Numbered from the stretch's first letter, positions 44,698-57,496 are shown. The stretch is 64,000 nucleotides of DNA from Morinoia aosen (GCA_030386875.1 CM059562.1:69252201-69316200), one strand, 5' to 3'. Notes: generated from the letters alone by a model not told the origin. Made by a program: numbers and translations.

Positions 44698-47600
44698 ACC
44701 GAAAGCGATAACATTACTGATAATAAAACATAGCACTGACTCACGAGATTATCACAAATAAAGGAAACAATGTCAGTCTTTACTGAAATGAGAACATTGG
44801 TTTACTAGTCTCATTAACCAAGCCCAGTGAAGAACATAACCATTGAGGGTTCGCATGTTATTTGAGAGCGAAGTATCGAATCCAATGGTTTGACAAGGAT
44901 TGAACAGTTTCAATAAGTGGTAGTAACAATAAATGAACTGCGGGATAAAAAATAATAATCACATAATTGGGATTTACCACTCTTCACACGAGGAAGAAAG
45001 ACATGAACACATTCAAGGAATAACTGAGCAACATCTCCACTAGAAAAAACACAAGAGGGAGAGCGGTGGCACGTAGAGCAAAGCATTAGCTGCAGCGCGT
45101 ACAGCCAGCATGATGCGAAGGTGTTGGAACAGCTGCGAGGCCAAGTAACACCTGCAGTGCGAGCACCAGCCACGCTGTAAAACTAGATCAACCTCACAAC
45201 AACAGTACAACTACGTTATTCCTTCTGTCAAAATTTACGGACTGTCCTCCGGATGTGGAAAATTGGGCAGCAAAAACATTTCAAGGCGATGGAACAAGAC
45301 TGTTGAAACAGTAAACCGTTCTCGCTGAAATCTTAAGCTAGATAGTTCGGCCACGATAAAAGAATGGAAAATTAAAACCTACCGAATCAATTACAAGGCA
45401 TGTGAAAACCAAATGATAAATGCCACGTATCAATTTGATTTAAGTAAATTTACCCCTAAGATGAAACTTACAAGTTACACCAAAAAAATCACCCGAAAAA
45501 TGATCAACTAGGTATATTCAGTGAGAAGCTATCAAACGAAAAAGAGAGATAAATTCGAATACCGTCTTCGAGTCAAAAGATATCAAAACAAGCCTTCAAC
45601 TCTATATCGTATTTCAGACAATCTAATTGCATTCATAATTTCTTCCTCAAGAATACAAATGTCTAAAACGAGAAGTCGCAAGAACAACCGATGTACAAAT
45701 CATTTTTCAAAATAATTAGCCACCGATCACGTAACCGGATTACGAACTCCAATACAAGCCAGTGTTAGTATCAAGTTTCTCAGATTAAATTCATGCGCTT
45801 AATTATAAGCAACGACGTTGGTTACGCTTCTTTAACCCCCATATTTTGCAAGCTTGAGAGCTTCGCACCGACTTGAACATGAATGATGGAGCTAATTTGA
45901 CAATTAGGCCAAGAAATAATTACTCGGGTCAGCTATGAGGGCAATGGATTGATTTTACTTGACAAAAACTGCCCATTTTGATTGATTCAACATGGAAACA
46001 TCGTACAAACATTTACTATTTGAAAGGTATACGAGTTAACATATAAGTCGAGGGACGCAAAATCTTAGACAAGCTCCAGATACAAATATCCGTTCTACAT
46101 ACATCGGTTAGAGCTAATTGAGTAAAAAAAAGGGTTAAATGGAGGAGAGCCTCACGACAATGATGGTTGGGTCATGATGTACACAGGTAAATTTGCACCC
46201 ACTCATTGAGGCTTCAAAGTGCTCTCTAATAAATCGAGGAAGCGATGGCCTCCAGCGAAATGCTCTAATAGATGGTTTGTTCGACAGTTTCACAAAACAC
46301 CCCCGAATTAAGATAACTATGCCAAAATGCACGCTAATAATTGCTCAGGCCAAAATTTGTCCGGCACTAAAGAACGTAACGAATGAGCCCCGGAGGGTAT
46401 ACAGACAAGCTGATGGAGATCACCGGTAGATTGACGCCTCGGTTCGGTAGCATGCGACTATAGCAGCGAGGGCATGCAACAAAAGCAGAGCTCACTAATA
46501 CATACTTTTATATCCGTCAACACAGAGGCCCGCTCCGTACCCCTACCATTTAGGACAGCGTAGTTACCTAGTGATTTGATCTATCAAACGAATAATTCGT
46601 ATCTGCAAAATACATGTGCGTTCAACGCATCTCACAGAGGATTGGCTGAGGCTGTATTTTCGGTCGTCAAACACGGAGGTAGGCCATATAAGTCATCTGT
46701 AAGTTCGAAGTTGAAAAAAAGCGAAAAAAAATACCCAGCTTGAGCGTCAAATTTCCTTTATATTCAAGAACAAATCGCAATCGCAGTTCATCGGATTGAA
46801 AAACAGCATTTTTAAGCGATAAGTATATTTGTCTGTGAATCATCCATCCATTTGTGGTCTGATGAGAAAATGATACGAGTATCGCACGTTAAAATAAGCG
46901 CTACCTTTTTGACGCAAATGGTCAAAGGGAACATTTCGAGTCAAGCCTTAAGACTGGCACTCTATAGTTCAGATTTGATGTAAGGTCAGCGAATAGTGAA
47001 GAAATGTAGGGAATAAATTTGCCGTGTTTGATGAGAGTCTCGAGAGTTGGGAAAGAACTGACATCCTCTATAATTAACAGCTCTCCGCTCAGCTTCTGCG
47101 CGCTGGGCGTAGACTGATGCCGCATAAGTCATTGATGTACGGCAGACTTAACATCAACTCCATCATTGACAAAAACTAGAGTTACAACGCTCAACAAAAA
47201 CGAAGGGAACACAAAGCCGTTCGTTTAAAAAATCAGTTTAGACTACACTTGAAGAACGAGCGCATCAGTGGCAATAAATTCGATGAGCTGGGCGGATGAT
47301 GTACTCTTTACGGTCAATTAATCGAGTCGAAATGGGGCTCAAATTACATAAAAACAGATGAATATACAGTTGCTTTCACGCTAGGCTAGATTGATGTCCT
47401 AAGATCTTGAATATTGGATGAATTTAGAACACAAATCTTCTGATATTTGTTCCTTGCAACATAAACATGAAATTACAGAAGTACATATGTGTCATAGAAA
47501 TTTCAAATGCTTACGTCTTTTGCACTCCTAAAAATTAGGAATCAATTTAAACTGGGGAACACACACTGACCCAGTAAGAATACGCTACCAGCAAAAAGTT

Positions 47601-49466
47601 CCGGACAGAAATCTGATGGTCACAAACCTAAAGCGTAATCAAGATAATAATTCGAAGCTGGTAACTTCTGGTCAATGAAACTGTATCTAGACTTCGGTAT
47701 ATCAGTCATAAATACAAAAGTAGCAAAGCACAATCATGAAAATCAAAAAACTAAAATGAATTTCTTCAACAATAGAATACTTTAAAGTTTACATCAATAC
47801 CAGTCTGCACTCCAGTAATAATGTCAGAAAAAACATACAAAACAAGGTAAAACGAAGACACGCAATACTAAGAAAAGATCACAAGAGATCGGACAGTACA
47901 CGAGTTACTGATGCAACGCCTCAGTGATTCACGACACAGGAGGATGGATGTTTTTGAAGAGCCAAGGCAAAAATAGCAAAGCCGAGTACACTTGGCAGTG
48001 CCGGGAGCCGAGGCTCACCAATGAAAACCTTAAGAATACGGGCAAAAAGAGTCAAAATAGCCTTTTATTGGCTTGTTTGGACCGCAACAATCTCGCCCTA
48101 ATGATAATGACGCACAAGAGTCGGAATAAGTCGTCATTTAGCGGGCCTCCGACAGCCAGGGCTTAGCCTGATCCTACGAAACTAGCAACGTGGATTTGTT
48201 CTCTTCTTATTTTTCTTGTTTCCTTCTGCTTAACCCGACACTGAGCATAAGGTTTGATCTTTCGGAGGCATCTTGAGAATGTTGACGCGAATTTTTCAAA
48301 TGTTCCAGCAGAATTAATTCATCGAGCTGATGAGGTAGACGTCATTAAGTTAAACAGATCAAACGAATTTCCATTTCTCTTTGCGTAAATGGCAATACGC
48401 ACGCACTTCACTTATAGTAAAATGCACACTCACTAACTAAAGAATATTAGTCATAAATGACAGCATTCCGCATACAGATTGAAGCGTCAAGGTAAAGGCG
48501 TAGTCTGATTTATTTAGATGGCCAATTAAAGGTTATAATTAGCGATTAAGAAGTGGCCTACGGCAAAGCGTTGACGAACTGAGCACTAGGCAGATCTGGT
48601 TTTTAATGGCTGCTACTGATTAGGAATGAATGCGTTGTTCTACCATTATCTTAATTTCGGCATACCACGGATATTAACTTTGAGAACGACATCAATTGGG
48701 AAAATGGGTTAAGAGTTCTATTTTATACTTAGGAAGCGAAGAACTTAGCAATTATGATATCATTGTTAACAAGAGATAGATAATTAAATACACTACTTTT
48801 GCGTATTGAAAGAACGACACAGAGAGTTCACTGAAAAAAAGTAACTTCCAAACGAGTAAATTGAATCAACTCGATGTAAAACGACTAAAATTTTGCATCC
48901 AACAGCACTGTAATTACAGTAGCACCAAAAACTATACATCTCGAAAAGGCATAAAAAACATAGTTCTTTGCTATAAACGCCGAACTTCAAGAAAGGGCAC
49001 GTATCCAGTTTTAATATTTTTCGGCGCCAAATTGTTTCAATAAGAACTAGTTTCTCTAACCGATGTCAGAATTTTTTGTCCCGTAAATCGAAATCTCACT
49101 TAAGAACAGAACACCAAATTAAATTCACAGAATTCAGATAAAGCCGTTGTAAATCATCTTTTCCCGTAGGAAAAGAATCCACACCACACTTTCTCGAAGA
49201 AAACTTAGCACCTTGCATGCCTAAACGAAGATTCCGTAGTAAAGCTGAAGCTCATTCTTGAAGAAGACATTGACAGGCTTAGTGCAATAGAGGCGAACGA
49301 CCACCTCGCTCGTAGTCACAATAGCGAGACGGGGCAGATATGTGGGCGACAGGTGCGACATGTTCGCTTCATGCTAGCGCTCGTCGCTCAAACGGGGAGG
49401 CAGCGGCGCGGCAGGTGGAGGCCGCCGCTCCCTTCTCCGCTCACTTAAACTCTAACATCTTATACA
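44698..49466. other. Long non-coding spacer, CpG-rich patch at 49310-49450
   Basis: No gene or repeat recognised until the CpG-rich patch (AGCGGCGCGGCAGGTGGAGG) directly before the minisatellite. Plus-strand A excess is strong in parts, for example 47700-47760. Confidence 0.5.
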
Positions 49467-49608
49467 AACAACCATGGAGTGTGAGTAACTAACAACCATG
49501 TAATGTAAGTAACTAACAACTCATGTAATGTGAGTAACTAACAACCCATGTAATGGAAGTAACTAACAACCCATGTAATGTAAGTAACTAACACCTATGT
49601 AATGTAAT
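49467..49608. repeat. Minisatellite, 24-25-bp unit, about six copies
   Basis: Units of AACAACYCATGTAATGTRAG followed by TAACT start at 49467, 49491, 49515, 49540, 49565 and 49590 (last one degraded). The early units are 24 bp and the later ones 25 bp, differing by one C. The array is young enough to be nearly perfect. Confidence 0.92.
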
Positions 49609-51036
49609 CCGTAACACTCGTCTATGCGAATGCAACACACAGTCTCCGTTACAAAATGCAACATACTATTGATATTTGTGTACAGCGAAATAATGAGAAT
49701 TGATCGATTAACAATGAAAAGATTCTAAAAGAACACACGATATTTATACTGATCAACATCGAAGCACTCATTTCGATTCTCGAAGAAGAACAGATACAAA
49801 TACCAAACTATTATTCAAAAAAAGCCTGGCACTTTGATGCGAGTGCGGCAGATTTCAATACTCCATTCCATTCCTAACACTGAATAAAGAAAAAAAAACT
49901 ATCCGTATATTACAACAACTAATGTATGTGCGCTTTGAAGATGAATTGTTATTAAAACGTGGAACAAAATAAAAACGCCGTCGCACACCCGCGACCTCTT
50001 TTTAAAACTCATCAAAACAAAACTTTTCTTTAAATTTGAGCGCACAAACTCAAAGCGTCACTAAGCTGAATTATCGGCTGATATTCGAAAATATAATTGT
50101 AATATAGCGTCTGAATATTTCAATTATTATTTCTTGAAACATATACAGAGTACCATAAATAATCGTTTTTTATTTGTTTAAGCGTACATAAAAAATTTGT
50201 TTTGACTTGATTGGATTTGGCATGTCCAACGTTACGATGCCTCATTCGGCACAATTAAAGAAATTAAACATTTTTAACAATACACAGGAAATATTTGAAG
50301 CTCTTGTACTGTGGCACGAAAGTTTTTATTTTCTCGAAAGAAGCGTACGGGAAAAGTGTAGAAGGCGCAAATTGGAAGAAGTATACCAATCTACCGCAGT
50401 GTCCATGTCGTGTAGTGCACATAACATGTACAGCCCGCTTCGAATTAGAGAAAAACATATAAAAACTGCATTATAACCTATAAAGAAAGGACCTACTCAA
50501 CAAAAATCATAAAAAAATTTTGGTATCATAATAATGACTTAAAAAATATTCGATAACACCGAATCGTGCCACCAAAGCAGTTTCTGTACAGTAGAACTCG
50601 AGAATCGACAGTGGAAGATGTGTCAAACAGCAAGTAATCGAGCAAGCGATCCTTCAACATTTAACGTCCACTTTCAAGACAGAGTAAAAGAAGTTGAAAA
50701 TTTGAAACAGAAATAACAGGGTCATTGAAATTTAATCTAGTTCAAGCGATATTTGTCCGGAGAAAGCTACAAGCGACTCACAATAGCTTCCAGGTCCCAA
50801 ACGTAGACGAAAACAAGTCGCGAGTGAAGCGTGTGTGTACGATACGTTTAATGAGCACATTGCTAGCACATAACAGTGAAAATGAATGAAGAATGCAGCG
50901 GGTGGGGAGAGCGAGCGGCAGCAGGGATTAGGAACACAGGCCAGTATTGAGCCGCGTCGCAGGGTCTGTGAAGCCGGACGCGAACTCAGCGGGAGGCTGC
51001 GTCGCCCGTCACTCAAGCGGCACCAGCACCGAGCTT
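49609..51036. other. AT-rich spacer rising to GC-rich before the minisatellite
   Basis: No gene recognised. An open frame of 89 codons at 50207-50476 is opposed by a 64-codon frame on the other strand and has no motif. GC content rises from about 50880. Confidence 0.5.
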
Positions 51037-51564
51037 CCTAACTGAACAAGACCGAGCCGCGGCCGGCATCAGGAAAACTGCACGCAATCTCCGAACTGAA
51101 CAAGACCGAGCCGCGGCCGGCATCAGGGAAACTGCACACAATCTCCGAACTGAACAAGACCGAGCCGCGGCCGGCATCAGGGAAACTGCACACAATCTCC
51201 GAACTGAACAAGACCGAGCCGCGGCCGGCATCAGGGAAACTGCACACAATCTCCGAACTGAACAAGACCGAGCCGCGGCCGGCGTCAGGAAAACTGCACA
51301 CAAGCTCCGAACTGAACAAGACAGAGCCGCAGCATCAGGGAAACTGCACACAATCTCCGAACTGAACAAGACCGAGCCGCGGCCGGCATCAGGAAAACTG
51401 CACACAAGCTCCGAACTGAACAAGACAGAACCGCAGCATCAGGGAAACTGCACACAATCTCCGAACTGAACAAGACCGAACCGCGGCCGGCGTCAGGAAA
51501 ACTGCACACAAGCTCCGAACTGAACAAGACCGAACCGCAGCATCAGGGAAACTGCACACAATCT
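51037..51564. repeat. GC-rich minisatellite with 54-bp and 50-bp units and a 104-bp higher-order repeat
   Basis: Units begin CCGAACTGAACAAGACCGAG (the first begins CCTAACTGAA) at 51037, 51091, 51145, 51199, 51253, 51307, 51357, 51411, 51461 and 51515. Seven are 54 bp. Those at 51307, 51411 and 51515 are 50 bp because CGGCCGGC-type bases are reduced (CCGCAGCATC). From 51253 onward, 54- and 50-bp units alternate, giving three 104-bp dimers. Each dimer's first unit ends CACACAAGCT instead of CACACAATCT. The 54-bp period is a multiple of three, so open frames of up to 136 codons on the minus strand arise trivially. These are not treated as genes. Confidence 0.95.
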
Positions 51565-51816
51565 TCGAAATGAACTTAGGGCTCTGACAAACAAGCCAGG
51601 AATGTCTGTGTGCTGGAAGTGTGGGAACTACGGTGACGGCACCATGATTGAGAAAACAGGTAACTTCAGGTGCAATTGATTAATTATATGAGCAGAAGTG
51701 AGACATGAAACAGGGAAAATATAGAAGTTAGACATTCATTAAAATGACTAAACGGTGCTCCTCACGTAACTTCAAAAGAGGCGTGAGGAGACATGACTTC
51801 CCAAAATAATAACACT
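51565..51816. other. Short spacer
   Basis: Unique sequence between the minisatellite and the target duplication of the next retroposon copy. It holds nothing recognisable. Confidence 0.5.
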
Positions 51817-51826
51817 GAAGACGAAT
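51817..51826. repeat. Left target-site duplication of the retroposon at 51827-52210
   Basis: GAAGACGAAT is repeated exactly at 52211-52220, immediately after the element's hairpin end. Confidence 0.8.
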
Positions 51827-52210
51827 TATATTATTCTTATTATTAGTATTAGTATCATTATTATACAAGAAAGTTTTAGCATCCCTTTACCACGACAAAG
51901 ATGTTCAAAGAGAGGAACGATGAAGGCATCATTTAGTATGGAGTTAATGGAACGCGGAATCTAAGCACAAGGCGCATAGAAACAGTGAGCTAAAAAATAG
52001 TTCATGAAACAAGAAAAAGTTGAGGAAGAAAGTAGTAGGTGCTGGAAAACAAGACAGCAAAGAACCGAAAAAATGGTCCGTAATAAAACAAAAACCTATT
52101 CTATTTCAACAAAAAAAGAGCCTACCTAACCTTCAGCTCGGGCCCTCACATAATCCCCCTGGGAGCGCTGATTCCCATAGATACAATAGTAGTATCACCC
52201 TGAGGGGACC
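51827..52210 (-). mobile_element. Full-length copy of the 357-bp retroposon family with an expanded simple-sequence tail
   Basis: A 10-bp target duplication flanks the copy. Between the left duplication and the first body block (TTTTAGCATCCCTTTACC) is about 40 bp of TTATTATTAGTATTAGTATC-type simple sequence, the tail in expanded, drifted form. The body matches the reference copy closely: GGCATCATTTAGTATGGAG, GGCGCATAGAAACAGTGAG, GTAGTAGGTGCTGGAAAAC, CTAACCTTCAGCTCGGGCC and GGGAGCGCTGATTCCCATAG. Short variant. It establishes that simple sequence, not poly(A), lies at the 3' end. Confidence 0.9.
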
Positions 52211-52220
52211 GAAGACGAAT
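52211..52220. repeat. Right target-site duplication of the retroposon at 51827-52210
   Basis: Exact copy of GAAGACGAAT at 51817-51826. Confidence 0.8.
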
Positions 52221-55200
52221 GAAGGTAACAAATATTCAAAATAAATCGTTTCCAAAGCCAAAATCAATCATAAAATATCCAGTGCACTAACAAATTCGTA
52301 CTCTAAACATTGAGAGCAGAGAAAACATAATTAAAGCATCGCAAGTGTACGTCAAAAACAGTAGAAATCATAAAACTGAAGGTAACATCGAGACAACTGG
52401 CCAAAAAGTTAAAGAGCTCAGTCAGCGATGTTAATCCACACTTGAAGAACTCGCACAATCATTAAAACCGAACTTTCTGAATAACCTTCAAGACTTGTGA
52501 GATAACCCATACAGAGAGCGAGTAACCAAAGTATAGATCGAAATGCAATCATAAAATATTGTTTAAGTTGCTTGTTACATACTATAAACTGATGAATATA
52601 GACAGAAAGAAATTGATCTCAACTTCAAAAACATCACCACAGTGATAGTCTCGGGTTCATTTCGACTAAAACAGTTAGGTGAACAATGCACAAGTTCTTT
52701 TCAAGTGTTGCCAGAATAATGATATACAATTTACAATCATTCCCACATGAAATTTATTAACACTTCAACTATACTGTAGCTTAAAACTGATAAAATTGAA
52801 CAATACATTAAGGAATAAAACACACGTCAAAAAATTAATATAAGAGTACACACTACTAAAAAACTGATGTAGCGCAGCAACGCGCTGGCAATTGTCTATA
52901 GAAAGAGCATACACATAAAAATAATTCCTGTTATCAAGTCGGAAGAGCAATATCAATTTACAACATAGCTCAACAAACGCGAATACTTCAGAAATAATTA
53001 GCAGTTGTCACAGACGCATGTGCATTATATCCTGAGCGATAATAGTTCAAATACGTCATCAAGCTGTCAGTCATAAAGACAGACCGCCAGTTACGGTTGC
53101 AAGGCAGTATTTGAACGAACTTATTGCGGAAGGAGGGTTGGCTACATTGTGGGTAAAATCGCGGCACCAAGCACTAACAATCATACAATGAGCCGGTCTA
53201 AGCAGGTTACATTCGAACTGAGTAAGCACCAAGGTATTAAGGGTAGACTCAGTACAACGACATCCTGAAGTTAATCGGAAGGTAAAATCTATGAGTTGAA
53301 GGAAATAGATGGAGCTAGAACCATAACTTGAAGGTAAGGGAACTTAGGGAACGAAATATGACACGCGATTAAAAAAGGTTAAAGGACAATATAAATATCA
53401 CAATTTAAAGCTAAAATGCAAACGTATTAAATTAAACACGTTAACTAAAAAGGGAGAAGGGTAGAAGGGTAGAAGAAGAGAAAAGTTATTGGAATAAATT
53501 CAGAATAATTAGAAATCCATTACCAATAATTTTTTTGACAATTACATACAACCGATAAAGACAGCACTCACTTTAAAAGACTGAAAAGGCCTCTAATAAC
53601 AACACTCGAAATCATAAGATATGATTTTAAAGGAAATTAACGCAGTTCAGAGAGTGAAAGCTCAAGAAAACGTGACGAAGAAAATCTCAGAAAAAGCAAG
53701 GAGTTCAAAACAGAAGCGTCAGCAAGAAGAAACATGAAGTAAAAAACAAAAACTTGAAGAAAGACCATCAGTATAAGAAATGGGTTATAAATAAAAAAGT
53801 AAGCACAGGAAAAGTATAAGTGAAATGAATACAGAATCAGAAAAGTGCTTCACACCTCTGGCAAATTATATTGAAAAAATAACACAAAAAATAAATTGAC
53901 GAAAGAGAAACTAGAACATTAACCCCAAAAATAGAACCGAATAAAGTGAAGCAACAAGGACCCGAAAATACTTCTCCGACCACACGGGAATCATTAAAAG
54001 AGAATAAAACTACCTAGAAGCAGGGTGTGCAAGAAAGGACAAAGCAGGCAAGTTTGCTTAGTTCACAAAATGAGGGAAGAGCCAAAAGAAGCGGGGCAGT
54101 TCCGTAAATGCGCGCAGCACGAGCGCGAGGAACACGCTCTGCACCGCACAATGCGCGCACAACGCAGGAGCGCGGCAACTCTTACTAAACGAAAGTCGAA
54201 CACAAAACGAGTCCGCGTGCGAATTCAACAGAATTAAAGGAGAAACTTCCAAATGCTACGGAAATCAGTCCTACTCACTGACTCGCGAAATGCATACTGT
54301 AAACAAAGAAAAGGTGAACGCTGAAAGAGCACTCGACGTCCAATTTCTACTAGATGTGCAGTGTCCGGAACAATCAACTGGTAGCAAGCTACATGAGAAT
54401 ACTACCTCAGAACCAGAGGAAAGACAATTTAACACTTTGCAAATATTTACAACAAATAATTCTTAAACTTCGACAACCGCATGCCTAAAAGATCCACATA
54501 ACATATGATGAAAAGCCGATGGGATTGCGGTGACCGACTAGCGCAACCCTGATAAATTTTCACATTAACTGGCGTGGGCTAAACTCAAGTTTAACAGTGT
54601 CAATTTTAGTATTCAGTTTTGAAAGTGACAAACATTAAAAGAATCGGGCCATCATTTGGTTTTGATTGAATATGAATGAAAATTGACTTAGGGACCACCA
54701 GTTGATCAACAACATTTTGTTAACTCCCCACCTGACGAAAAGTGCGCCAGGCAGAAGTTCATGTATTCAAGGAGCGGCAAAACAACCGGAATAAAGCGCG
54801 AAAATTCTTTAACCCTGGTAATTTATTTGAAAAAGAAACCGCTGATTTTTTGTTGACAGCAGGATGTGACAGGAAGCAATAGCTCGGTGTTGACAACTAT
54901 TGTAACTTAAAGAGAAAATAGGACTAATCAACGCAGAAAATTCGAAAATATAACAATTGAATACCGAAATGGACAAATATGAAGTCTCTATCGATCAAAT
55001 TCAATAACAATCGGAAGAAACGTAAAGCATGAAAGTTTCTCGTACGGAAAAAAACAAAATAAAAACGTAGAAATTTTTATGCTTTCTCTGATTCTCTAAA
55101 AGCAATTCAAAGGGCGCACAAAGATTATGGAAAAGAGTGAGGAATCTGAGATCAGCAGAATTGAAGGCCCGCTTTCTGTTAATATTTCACTCCCTCCACA

Positions 55201-55275
55201 CTTGAAAGCGTGCTGCGCAATTTAGGCCATAAACAAGCAACATTTACGAGTACACGCGAGCAAGGTTAAACTCAC
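52221..55275. other. Strongly A-rich (plus strand) non-coding spacer
   Basis: From about 53400 to 54050 the plus strand is very rich in A and poor in T, with long runs of purine-dominated sequence. A CpG-rich pocket at 54090-54200 gives opposed open frames. No gene recognised. Confidence 0.5.
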
Positions 55276-55345
55276 CTAAAGCTACGCAGATCTGCAACTG
55301 AAGGAGTTCATTGCTCATCCAACTACACAACGGGTTCACGCTACT
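55276..55345 (-). CDS. Candidate 70-bp internal exon of an unidentified minus-strand gene
   Basis: On the minus strand, an acceptor-like CTAACGACGCAG (after a T-rich stretch) precedes 70 bases open in one frame, SSVNPLCSWMSNELLQLQIC and three more residues. A consensus-like donor follows (GCTTTAG then GTGAGT). The segment has higher GC than its flanks. No family recognised, and the pyrimidine tract is interrupted, so confidence is low. Confidence 0.2.
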
Positions 55346-56072
55346 CTGCGTCGTTAGAATGCGAAATTTTATGCGAAATTTAATAACAAAATCATACAAA
55401 ATTAACAAAATCAGTAACCACTCCTGACACAGATCACTCACTCCTTGGATTGCACTTGAGTTCTTAGCTACAGAATCTAACTTTGGTAACGGCGTGATTG
55501 CTCAAACTATATTTAGTCGCTCCTTTTTCTATTAGACAACAAAAATTTATCTGTTAAAAGACGCAAAAAATGAAGATGCATTCACTATTACTCAACTGGT
55601 TAGACCGTATGGCACCAAGGACACAGTAGTAATGCGTAGGACGGGAAAAGTTACTGAATAATTTATGAATAAGAAAAACACTGAAATGAACCCTATGAAA
55701 AATCAATAAGAATGTTAACCACGCCAAAAATAAAACGGCTGCATTCTCGAAAGGAGACGCGGATGGATTACACAATGTACGGTTTTGTACTGGACAACGT
55801 TCCCTAACTATAACAATAGATTTTGAACTTGAATGGGATTCAACTTGTATTTAACACGCAGAGAACTCGGCACAGTTAACATTCGCATAATACGCTTGAC
55901 TATATGAAGTGCAAGATGCAAAAAACAGAACCTTGCCACAGCAGCATGTCCACGAAATCACGCAAGTCAGAGGAGAGATCACGGGACGCACGGTAGGCCG
56001 GTACATTCCTGTGGAGGCCTCCTGCTGAGCGAAGTAGGCTCGCCTTTTGTGTTGAGGGTGATGCGCACCACA
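55346..56072. other. AT-rich spacer
   Basis: No gene or repeat recognised; composition becomes C-rich on approaching the next array. Confidence 0.5.
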
Positions 56073-56342
56073 CACGCTGCACCCTGCCTACTCTGGCACC
56101 TCACCTCCCCTGACACATCACATACTGTACCTTAAAACCCCAGGCACATCACATACTGTACCTCACTTCCCTTCCCGAGGTACTTCACGTGCTGTACCTC
56201 AAAACCCCAGGCACTTAGCACGCTGCACCGCAAGTGCTCTGGCACATCACATACTGTACCTCACTTCACCAGGCCCTTGTCATACTGTACCCTACGTACC
56301 CTTGCACCACACATGCTGCACCTTACTGCACATATCCCAAAC
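56073..56342. repeat. Degenerate minisatellite, about 31-bp unit
   Basis: The anchor CATACTGTACC or CACGCTGCACC recurs at 56073, 56121, 56152, 56187, 56219, 56250, 56281 and 56312. Most spacings are 31-32 bp. Typical unit parts are GGCACATCACATACTGTACC and TCAAAACCCCA. Further degraded anchors continue to about 56460 (for example near 56396 and 56418). Confidence 0.88.
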
Positions 56343-56460
56343 GCAGCACTTCATATACGTACTAACACTCCACGTTCTATTTACCTACGATCCACACATG
56401 CTGCACCCTACACACCTCATACGCTGTAGCCGTCACACCCACGCTCCTCCACACATGCCG

Positions 56461-57110
56461 CATTTCGCATTTTGATAAACAAATAAGTTGATTCTTACTT
56501 AGTTGATAGTTGATTTTTACTAATAATTCTTCAAGAGCAGTTGCCGTGCGCGCCAAAAACTCGTTGGGGTATGATAAGAATGTAAATGATGTGCTACACT
56601 AGACATTAAATAAGCTAATTTGCAACATATTCACCCTCTGTGTGTCGTGAACAATGAAATGCTAGCCACGAAAACATGATTGCGTAGAACCAATTGCTGG
56701 TCTGAGACAACGTGACATTTCCACTCGGATATTGAGCCAGCTACGAGACTATGGTGACAAGACCCATAACGTTTGTTTTCGACACGAAAGTTCAAAAACG
56801 CAGGAACCAGACTGGATCGATAAGCGATTAGGGCCCGTTTATAATTACTGGATACATTTCAGTTCTGCGTGCCAGTCCTAATGATTTTGTAACGAAATCT
56901 TACTGGATCTACGCTGTGCTTTCCAAATTTACCCTCTAGAAATTTCCTCACCTGAACCCAGTGTAGCTCAGTCGTTTGCAAGAAAAACAAAGATATGCTA
57001 CTGCAAGATCAAAGTTCATCGTACCAATTTACAGGAAAATTCTATAGTCAAGAATTATGTCCCCAGCTGCATATACAGAAATATTCATGCTCATCTTCGT
57101 CCCAACACGA
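56461..57110. other. AT-rich spacer
   Basis: Nothing recognised between the minisatellite and the next retroposon. Confidence 0.5.
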
Positions 57111-57125
57111 AAGGAAAATATAAGA
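57111..57125. repeat. Left target-site duplication of the retroposon at 57126-57481
   Basis: AAGGAAAATATAAGA is repeated exactly at 57482-57496. Confidence 0.93.
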
Positions 57126-57481
57126 TTAGATTAATCGTTAGTTTTAGCCTCCCTACCCGCAGCAACAAATGCGATCCAAAGAGAGGAAGGAAGAAGGCAC
57201 CATTCAGTATGGAGTTAAAGGAACGCGGAATCTATGCAGAAAAGGCATAGAAACAGTAAGATGAGAAAGAAGTTCATGAAACAAGATCAAAGTTGAGGAA
57301 GAAAGTAGTAGGTGCTGAAAAACAGGACAGCAGTGAACCGAAAAAAATGGTCCGTTACAAAACAAAAACCTATTCTATTTTAACAAAATGAAAGCCTACC
57401 TAACCTTTAGCTCGGGCCCTCACATTGTCCCCCTGGGAGCGCTAATTCCCATAGATACAATAGTGGTATCCCCCTGATGGG
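57126..57481 (-). mobile_element. Full-length copy of the 357-bp retroposon family, 15-bp target duplication
   Basis: The body is 356 bp, one base different in length from the reference at 20465-20821, which confirms the family's true ends. It shows the same landmarks with very few changes: GCCTCCCTACCCGCAGCAAC, GAGAGGAAGGAAGAAGGCAC, CATTCAGTATGGAGTTAAAG, GGCATAGAAACAGTAAG, CTAACCTTTAGCTCGGGCCC and GGGAGCGCTAATTCCCATAG. The tail is TTAGATTAATC. This is one of the two least diverged copies and a short variant. Confidence 0.95.
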
Positions 57482-57496
57482 AAGGAAAATATAAGA
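57482..57496. repeat. Right target-site duplication of the retroposon at 57126-57481
   Basis: Exact copy of the 15 bases at 57111-57125. Confidence 0.93.

Noticed and set aside
51013-51527. Long minus-strand open frames encoding repetitive Ser/Cys/Val/Ala peptides.
   Set aside because: They lie wholly in the minisatellite. A 54-bp unit is divisible by three and stop-free in more than one frame, and the 50-bp units break each frame in turn.
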